Assembly: GCF_932526225.1 (NCBI RefSeq)
Contig: NC_064047.1
Coordinates: 1,302,001-1,366,000 of the forward strand
Source: Nematostella vectensis
Lineage: Eukaryota > Cnidaria > Anthozoa > Actiniaria > Edwardsiidae
Direction of reading: 5' to 3'
DNA: 64,000 bases
Of this stretch, positions 57,101-64,000 are shown one piece after another; the first letter of the stretch is position 1; the number at the start of each line of letters is the position of its first letter. The notes below the pieces were generated by a model, which saw only the letters and a list, made by a program, of their open reading frames with translations, ran no database searches and was not told the DNA's origin. A program made the position numbers and the translations under genes.

Positions 57101-60100
57101 ACTGAGAGTAACGAAGACTGCCGGGTTTTGAAGTTTTCAAATTTCTACGCGCCTTGTGACTCCACAACATTTTGATCATGAGGTGACAAATATTATATAC
57201 TTACTAACCGAGAGTGAGGTCATGCCGGGAAATATCAAACTGAGGCTGAGGCTTATATCAAACTGACCTCGCAAAGCCTCGGTCGATACGCCAAAGCCTC
57301 AGTTTGATATTTCCCGGTATGACCGAACGTTCGAGGTTAGTAAGTTGTTTATTATATGGCTTTTTAAAATAAAAATGACAAGAAAACAAGTCAAATTTCG
57401 CTTTCGCACGAATATTGATTAGCTTATGGATCGATATAAAAAAGGCGGGAAAACAAGAAACACTCGCGCGCTGCCAAATCAAAAATGTAAATGAGTGAAA
57501 AGACTCAAGAGCAAGTAATTGGACGACTTTTCGGGCTATTTTCTTTCTATTTGCACTTTTTGGAAGCTACAGGTTTTATCATAGATGAAGTTGATCCAAA
57601 CAACAAAAAAAGCTCAGATGTCAGTCTTCATGGCATGAATGGACTGTTTAGTTCAAAAAACCCACGGTACGTAGAGAACAAACTTCTGAAGTACAATGAA
57701 AAGGCCAATTGCTTTGTGCTGCTTTATTATATGATGAAAATAATGCATTTACAAATAACAGGTAGTACTTTTATCTTCAAGAAACTTATCTGGGCCTTTA
57801 CACCCCTTGTTATTTATTCATTTGCCTTTGTTTATCCGATGTATTTCTTGGCTATCGGTGACGCTCGCTGACTCGTAATCTTATTGTTTTTCTTTTTGTC
57901 AAAATTTTCATCTTCATGAGAATAAAACTCCGACTCATAGTGCTCGTCCATTCCCATTTTTTTTTTGTTGTTGTTGCTTTGGTTTTTTGGTCGATTTTGT
58001 TTTAGTGAAATTCGTGCAACCCGAACAAAACAACACAAAAAGCTCACAAAATGTCCCGCTCCAGATACGGAAAAAGACGGCCCGTCAACCAACCATTTGT
58101 GCTTCTTCTGGGTGTTGGAATTTGCTACTTGAATGTTCGCTGTTGCTCATTTTGCAGTTTGAAGATGGAAAAAATTAAAAAAACAGAAAATTGTGAAAGA
58201 CGGAATTCCGTAATGCCCTCAGAGACGGGCAATAAGGGCATGTCACGACTACCAATTAGCCAATCACAGCGCACGTACTATCGTAGCCATATAACAATGT
58301 GGTGTATTAAAGAGTATATACCACAGAAAACGATGAGAAATTTGTTAAATGTAGTGGAGAGCTGGCCTGTAACTGGGACATGGGGGATGATGGGAATTAA
58401 TATAACAACCAAACTCTAGAGACTAAGGTCCTGCTATACATTTTTAAACTTCTAAAATCACTAGTAATTGTAAAGCTGTGGTAGCCATTTCTCTCCTGCC
58501 TTTTCCCATATCTAACAACTATCAGTAAACTGTACCATAAGTTTGAAAATTGGAAAGTTGATCTTGTCTGATACCTAATGCCTGGCACTCACCTCTGCTA
58601 GCGAATGTGATGCTGTCAACTTCATGTGTTCTCGTTCGAGTCCAGTAAGTTTCCCAAGCTGCCCTTTGATCTCTTCAGCAGATTGCTGTGTTATCTGCTG
58701 GGCGAGGACAGCAGACCGCTGAACTGCTGTGTCGCGGTCATGCTCAGCTGAGTGAACCATCTTCCGCATATAGTCCAGCTGTTTCTCCAGTAAGTTACAT
58801 CTGGCTTCTGCAGCGTGGAGATCATCCTGCAAGGCTGTTTGAAAATAGACAGTTAGAACAAAACCAGTTAATTTTAATATCAAAGAAGGTAAAACACACA
58901 GGAAAAAGGAAACGAAAAAAAAAAAGGAAAAAGAAAAGACTGGGAGATGTGGTAGAAACACCCACAAGCAGAGCTTGATTTTGATTTTCTTGCAAACTTA
59001 TATATACTGGTGAGAAAAACCAGGTAAGTTACCTAGGGGTATTCACTCCCAATTACCTGCTCATTCAAAATTATTTGAGGTTAACTCAGGTACTATCAGC
59101 AGGAAAGAGCAGGAAATTGAGTCCTGACAAGATTTGGGCAGAGGTTTGTGGGTACGGAGTGTTATACCTTCATTTTGCTTGCTGATGACACCAGTATTGA
59201 CTGAGCGCACGGTCTGCTCCTTCTGCAGCACCTCTTTATAGTGCTTAGACTCTGCGGCAAGGCGCTTTAAGTTGTCCTCTGCATCTGTCCTCTCGAGTTC
59301 TAGCTTGCGAATTTTCTCTTGCAGGCCTTTTAGAGCTGAGATCACAGCTGTTAAAGTAATCCATTTGACAGCTTTTAGTTAAAGAAAGTGATAAGATTTT
59401 AAGCTCAGTACAGTGTGGCATGAAAAAAAAAAAAAAACACAAGAAAACAAAAGTAGTCTGAAAGAGAATAGACACTACAGTACAGTATGGTTTGTTATCA
59501 GGTTTGCACTTTAAACTTACTACTGTACCTCTGCTGTTTGTCTGAGGTACATTTGGGCCCTTGGGTGTTGCCATGCCTTCGGAACGATAGACAGTAGTGC
59601 GTGGGAAGTCTTGGTAGGAGGATATGGAGCTGTTTGCTACAGACCGAATGCTACTACGATGTGGAGAGTATGTGCCAAAGATTGAAGGATTTGGCTGATG
59701 AGTAAAATAATAAAATTTGAACGTTGATAGGAGGAAACTTTCAAGCTACTAACCTAATATTTTTAGGTTAAACATTTCTATAGCGACAAAAACAAGTTAA
59801 ATTAATACTTCAAAAGGACTTGCCGGTCAACCAAGTTAGCAATCCCGTGGTAATTGACCGAGAAAATATTTTGCAAAGAAACGATGCTCAGCTTGATTGC
59901 ACAGGCATAGAAATCCAAGATTTCAACTTCGACTTCTTTGTGTAAACATAAACAAATTTTACAATCAAATCTGGGAAGGATTTTCACGATAAAAGTGAGC
60001 ACTCTACTTGCAATTAGCCAGGATTGGATAAGAATAGCTAATAAATCCTGGTCAGGATTTTTCGGCATATTTGATGGTCTTGGACAATGCTAAACAATAA

Positions 60101-60188
60101 CCAGGCCATTGTTGTTGACATGGAATCGAGAAGACGCCGACGTCTTTATTAGGCATTTTCTACTCACCCCAACATCTCGATCCTCCAT
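53578..60188 (-). CDS. CEP57: Centrosomal protein 57 (CEP57/translokin family), complete, 9 exons
   Basis: Centrosome and microtubule-binding coiled-coil protein. Exons in gene order: 60168-60188, 59529-59694, 59168-59347, 58593-58834, 56728-56805, 56270-56350, 55488-55574, 54567-54772, 53578-53977; frame closes to 486 residues (human CEP57 500). Exon 2 includes PSIFGTYSPHRSS. Exons 3-5 form the centrosome-localising coiled coil (ISALKGLQEKIRKLELER, CNLLEKQLDYMRKM). Exon 6 ends in a Lys run before the microtubule-binding half: HYRLNLGTIPFVVGK (exon 7), ANIQQALHLLK and LHGLQDEFGHMS (exon 8), HQELVRQI and QLVAKMEAKGEQI (exon 9), ending near HWD. Vertebrates also have CEP57L1; this is probably the single pre-duplication form. 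Intron 4 carries a hairpin element and a possible small transposon. Confidence 0.93.
55327..55390. repeat. Half-copy of the 46958-47162 hairpin family (CEP57 intron 7)
   Basis: TTGAACGCCTCTTTGAAACA, GAGGAGTTGCGCTGACGTTT and CGACCGTTAGGCATTCGTCGG align with one arm of the hairpin beside kinase exon 2. Only one arm was seen here. Confidence 0.55.
57201..57343. repeat. 143-bp hairpin element (CEP57 intron 4)
   Basis: TTACTAACCGAGAGTGAGGT and CATGCCGGGAAATATCAAAC at the left match the inverse of AGTTTGATATTTCCCGGTAT and GACCGAACGTTCGAGGTTAG at the right. Arms are about 45 bases with several mismatches. It may form the left end of a larger element reaching about 58300. Confidence 0.65.
57491..57871 (+). 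CDS. Uncertain 126-codon ORF inside CEP57 intron 4
   Basis: Open frame on the strand opposite CEP57, starting with MSEKTQEQVIGRLFG and ending with a hydrophobic stretch (about 104-121). I do not recognise a family. ATTATATGGCT at about 57350 and the inverse AGCCATATAAC at about 58281 could be ends of a roughly 950-bp DNA element containing it. It may equally be a chance frame; no splice context supports it as a host gene. Confidence 0.2.
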   Translation: MSEKTQEQVIGRLFGLFSFYLHFLEATGFIIDEVDPNNKKSSDVSLHGMNGLFSSKNPRYVENKLLKYNEKANCFVLLYYMMKIMHLQITGSTFIFKKLIWAFTPLVIYSFAFVYPMYFLAIGDAR

Positions 60189-60666
60189 CTGAAGATCTCA
60201 ATTTAAATAAAAACTACTCCTAGTGTGGTATGGCTCAAGATTATCCAGACAAAATTATATAATTTGTTAAAATCCGATCAAATTGTTGAACGACTTTATC
60301 ACTTTCGACTTCCTTTGGGCGCCGTCAAAATGTCCGTTTTCTTTGGGCAACCCCGCTGACCTTTATGAAAAATGAAAAAAGCTCAAGGCATTCTGGGAAA
60401 TGATTACAATTTTGCCTTTCCTACGTTTGTGTTTACAGTGATTAAAAACAATATTATTTTATTATTACAAAGAAAAGGTTAAAAATTCACTTCCTAGGGT
60501 TACTGGTTACCCTTTTTATGAGTGATTGTTTATATCAAAACCTGAGGAGGTGGGCTTCCTGTGCTCTTACCCATAATGCAATAAAAACAAAATGGCTGCT
60601 GCTCTGACATCTCGATACTTTTCGTTTCTCTGAGATTGTTCTCTTCCTACAAAACTCTAGAAAATA
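60189..60666. promoter_or_regulatory. Putative shared promoter of CEP57 and PITRM1
   Basis: The start codons of CEP57 (minus) and PITRM1 (plus) are 478 bases apart, head to head, with no repeat between them. A bidirectional promoter is inferred from spacing only; no TATA box was evident at a clear position. AACAAAATGGCTGCTGCT near 60587 contains the YY1-like AAAATGGCTGC. Confidence 0.4.
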
Positions 60667-63097
60667 ATGTGGCGAGTGCTGAGAGGTATTGTTCCTCGTC
60701 CATCAACTCTTGGATTTTCTCTTCGAAATTTCAGGTGGGGGTTCAATATGAATGTTGTTGAAAATGATGTAAGATGTACGTTCTTTGCGCGGATTCCGTT
60801 CCAACATTGCGCACGTCCGTAATCGTGAAAGTACATTTAACGAAGACCCAAAGCTAGATGAGACGGAATTTCAGTCTAATCGTACACTAATGAGACAACG
60901 GGTAAAATAAGTCTCCCGGCATCCAGGGTAATTAAAAACTTTGCGCACATTGCATTTTGTTTTCATTTTCCTTCATGTGTGCATATAGCGTTTAATTGAA
61001 TAACTGATTGCTTTCCTTATGTGGTTGTTGTTTTACTAGGTCTGGGGAAAGATTGTTATGTGCCAACCCAGAAGCAGAGCAACCACCAAAAACAAGTTCT
61101 GTTCTTGAAACAGCAGGTAAGAACTCATGTCAAGCAAGTTGTCCCTTCATCTTTGAAAATCACATAAATTACATTAACCTCTTAGAAAAGCAAAAATAAG
61201 ACAGACAAAGGCAAAGTTTAAGTTTTTGGTCGAAGATCTCCTAATCTGTAGGGATAAAATCTTTTGGTTTTTATTAAAAAAAACTAATGCGTCTTCCAAA
61301 AGCCAAATTAAAACCCAATTCCAGGTTTTATATGTCAAGGGATTAATAGTTATGTCAATGACTTCCTGTTACCACCAGGCCCGTACCCAGGGGGGGTGCA
61401 GGGACTTAGTGAACGCACCCCCCCCCCCACAACGGCCAAAGGTCCACTTTCCGTTCTCAATAGACGTGCTATTATTTACAGACAAAACTATTAAGCATTA
61501 GCTAGATCACTATGGTATGTAGCCAAATCTGACAATAAACGTCCCATGGAGATGCTGCAAAGGCATGGTCAGATTTTCATAAAAAAATCCCCCCCCCTGA
61601 AATATAAGGTCCGCTTTTTCATGTTTTCACACCCCCCTAAGAAAATCAAGGGTATGGGCCTGACCACATTGTACTGTTTATGTAGTGACTATGTAACAAC
61701 ACTCAACATACATTGATAACAAAATGCTGTTTTTTAAGGGCAACTTAAAGCAGGGGATAACCTCCATGGCTACACTGTAACAAAGGTTAGTTCTGATAAC
61801 TCAATAAGGGAGAAATTAATTTACATCCTAATATGCAGCATCAAAACATTTCAGTGTGATTATTAAACCCTCAATTACTAAAAGGGTTTATTAAATTACT
61901 TTTTTAATCAGGTGTAAATTTTTTAGTTATCAAATTATGTAACAAGTTATGTACAAGTTCCTCACCCTTAATTCTTGCTTGTAATCTCTACAAGCCAACA
62001 AACTGACAGAAAGCCAAGATTTCTTGGCTTTTGGAGGTTTGGGGGGTGTTGCAGTTATATATATTTTCTGAAAATATGTAGTGTCTAGAGATTCTTAAAT
62101 AAGAAATACTTATTTTGGCAGCAGAGCTATTTGCCTAATAAGCATTTTTTATATAATACCCCCTATTGTTACAGTTTTGTGTTGTGTTTGCACTGTAATT
62201 GTGGTTGTGAAAAGATATTTCCCTGATGTCGACTCCAGGTTGTTCCAATACAAGAGCTATCTCTAGTTTCTGTTGAACTTATCCATGATGCAACTGGGGC
62301 TCAACACCTGCATATTGCGCGAGATGACTCTAACAATGTATTTGGGTAAGGGAAAAGTATGCAATCTATACAAAAATGCAACAATTGTCATGAAGGAAAC
62401 TTGTATGCAGTGTCACTATCAAAATTCCAGAGATATCACTTATCTTGAGTTTTGGTCCATCGAATTTTGTATTTTTTAAACTATAATATAGAGCTAGGAA
62501 ATATCTTGTTCATTGCGATTTGAGGTTAAACCATAAATTTATTGACTGTGTGTGACTTTGAATTAGTTGCTGGATGCTTTTAGGACTATAGATTAGTGTG
62601 GGTGCAATTTTTGTCTATACTATTTGGCCTTGCACATTTTTTTACCACATTCATTCAGTTTCTCATTGTAACACTGTTTTCCTCTTAGGGTTGGCCTACG
62701 GACCACACCCCTGGACAGCACAGGGGTACCACACATCCTTGAACATACTGCACTGTGTGGATCTGAAAAGTTCCCTTGCCGAGACCCATTCTTCAAGATG
62801 TTAAACAGATCTCTAGCAACTTTTATGAATGCATTCACAGGTAAAACAGGTCTTTGCCATGTTGACATGTATTTACAATGATCTTTTACTGTAAAAGATG
62901 TTAAGCTTTGAGGGTTTATTGCTAAACAAGTAAATAGTTCGAAAGTTGAAATCATTAATAACAATTTGTTTTTATTTTGCAGCTAGTGATTTTACCATGT
63001 ATCCCTTCTCAACTCAAAACTCAAAAGACTACTTCAACCTTCTGTCCATCTACTTGGATGCTGTTTTCTTTCCCAGGCTAAGAGAACTGGATTTTTG
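60667..63097 (+). CDS. PITRM1: Presequence protease, mitochondrial (PITRM1/PreP), first six exons, cut by window end
   Basis: M16C zinc metallopeptidase of the mitochondrial matrix that degrades cleaved targeting peptides. Exons: 60667-60734, 61040-61116, 61739-61785, 62239-62345, 62689-62840, 62983-63097; 188 residues plus a split Trp codon at the last donor. The N-terminus ([23 protein letters not shown]) type sequence is Arg-rich without acids, as in a matrix-targeting peptide. The inverted zinc motif H115-I-L-E-H119 is present, followed by [36 protein letters not shown] and [16 protein letters not shown], all typical of the family. Family members are about 1,000 residues, so most of the gene lies beyond the window. 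No break is seen in the part present. Confidence 0.93.
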
Positions 63098-63182
63098 GTG
63101 AGCATTTTATATTTTAATTATTCTGAAGAACAAATTGAATGTGCACAGAAGAGTCAATTTTATTTTGTAAAGGATCACCTCC

Positions 63183-63360
63183 CAGGGGGGGGGATTTCTT
63201 CCCATGTCGACCTGATAGGGATGCTCGTCGTATTTTTTAGGGGTCAAAATCGGGCCTCTGGGGTATTTTTTAGGGTAGCAAGTTTTGGTGTGTGGGTATT
63301 TTTTAGGGGTATTTTTCGAATTTCACGACAAGCACCCCTATCACTTTTCCCCTGAAGAAC
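63183..63360. repeat. Dispersed repeat, family member 2 (PITRM1 intron 6)
   Basis: GATAGGGATGCTCGTCGTAT followed by repeated GGGTATTTTTTAGGGGT. It shares its layout with 8745-8945. Confidence 0.6.
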
Positions 63361-63381
63361 CCCCCGGGGATTACCCTGGTC

Positions 63382-63438
63382 CCAGAGCCTCGTGCGTCTC
63401 TCTATTCAGTGGCCAGCGTGGTTGTGACGAGGCTCTGG
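63382..63438. repeat. Short hairpin with CCAGAGCCTCG arms
   Basis: CCAGAGCCTCG at 63382-63392 is the exact inverse of 63428-63438. Possibly the end of a DNA element that includes the helicase relic downstream. Confidence 0.5.
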
Positions 63439-63719
63439 CCTCTCGAAGCGCAATTTCGACTTCTGCTAGGTTCAGAATCTGAACTTGGTTGCTGATTGGC
63501 CAATTGATGTGTGGTCATGGAAACCAAGAAATTCTGACAGTTTTCTATTGTATTTTTGCTTCAAGTTAAAAAGGTCAAAAACGGTTTTTAATTCTTATTG
63601 TTCGCAATAACAAACATCTAAACAAACGAAGTAGACGAGCGATAGATTATTTTGATCATAATTTTAATAGTGCTCAGTTCAAATAAGTTACAAGATTTAC
63701 CAGTATTAAAAAAGTAAAG

Positions 63720-63926
63720 TTTGTTCAAGAGGAGTCTCTTTACGAGTTAATCAAGCGGCGAGATGTCTTCTCTGTGCTGCCCACCGGCTACAGGAAATCT
63801 CTGATTTTCCAGCCTATTCCCGGCGTTTGCTCTCGCCCCAACGATATTGGATTCAACTATCCCAAGCAAGCGATTTTACTGGTTATTTGCCTCTTGAGTT
63901 CTTTGATAGACTCGTTGCGAGGATAA
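63720..63926 (+). pseudogene. RecQ-like helicase fragment in PITRM1 intron 6
   Basis: A 68-codon frame reads LIKRRDVFSVLPTGYRKSLIF, then NYPKQAILLVICLLSSLIDSLRG and a stop. This matches RecQ-type helicase motif I with its upstream RDVF element, and motif Ia further on. The Walker A glycine is replaced (GYRKS instead of GYGKS or GFGKS), CPL is CLL, and a stop ends the frame, so it is a non-functional fragment. RecQ-like domains of this type are, from general knowledge, common repeated genes in anthozoan genomes. Confidence 0.65.
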
Positions 63927-64000
63927 CTGCGATCTTATCCGCGATTTTCTCCTCCTTGAAGCACTTTCCCGAGAAAATGTTGTATTCCTTAAAATGAAAA

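Overview
The window is eukaryotic nuclear DNA from an invertebrate animal. It is AT-rich and gene-sparse, with small phase-matched exons, GT-AG introns, many minisatellites, hairpin-type DNA transposons and a Ty3/Gypsy retrotransposon. The mix of animal genes (KDM1A/LSD1, CCDC91, CEP57, PITRM1), the abundance of short TAGCCTG... palindromic elements and a RecQ-like helicase relic suggest a cnidarian, probably an anthozoan. The species is an inference; the sequence alone does not prove it. No tRNA, rRNA, operon or CRISPR feature was recognised.

Layout. 1-3.2 kb: intergenic, with a hairpin and a 57-bp minisatellite. 3.2-20.4 kb (minus): a complete 17-exon KDM1A of 808 codons, whose intron 14 is filled by two minisatellites, one at each splice site. 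20.4-26.1 kb: no recognised gene, hairpin elements and a large 53-bp satellite that runs into a small two-finger C2H2 ORF (minus). 27.7-33.0 kb (plus): CCDC91, 11 exons, 488 residues, with a ~1.7-kb minisatellite in intron 9. 35.1-37.3 kb (plus): a broken Cys-loop receptor (GABA/glycine-receptor-like). 38.4-47.7 kb (minus): a 7-exon aminoglycoside-phosphotransferase-fold kinase of 406 residues; its last intron contains an intact Ty3/Gypsy element (39.3-43.7 kb) with identical 153-bp LTRs. 50.5-52.2 kb (plus): a two-exon rhodopsin-class GPCR with altered signature motifs. 53.6-60.2 kb (minus): CEP57, 9 exons, 486 residues. 60.7 kb to the end (plus): the first six exons of PITRM1, head-to-head with CEP57 and cut by the window end; a RecQ-helicase relic lies in its intron 6.

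The genes do not form one pathway. KDM1A is a nuclear histone demethylase, CCDC91 a trans-Golgi trafficking adaptor, CEP57 a centrosomal protein and PITRM1 a mitochondrial peptidase. All multi-exon models were built by hand from splice signals, and the reading frame closes across every junction.

The most unusual signal is the recurrent placement of tandem arrays against splice sites. In KDM1A intron 14 the 42-bp array (about 54 units) is made of copies of the intron's own 3' splice-site region. The 33-bp array (11 units) is made of copies of its own 5' splice site with the donor GT changed to AT. A separate 56-bp duplication copies the exon 3 donor with GT changed to CT. Related arrangements occur in CCDC91, the kinase gene, the receptor relic and the GPCR.
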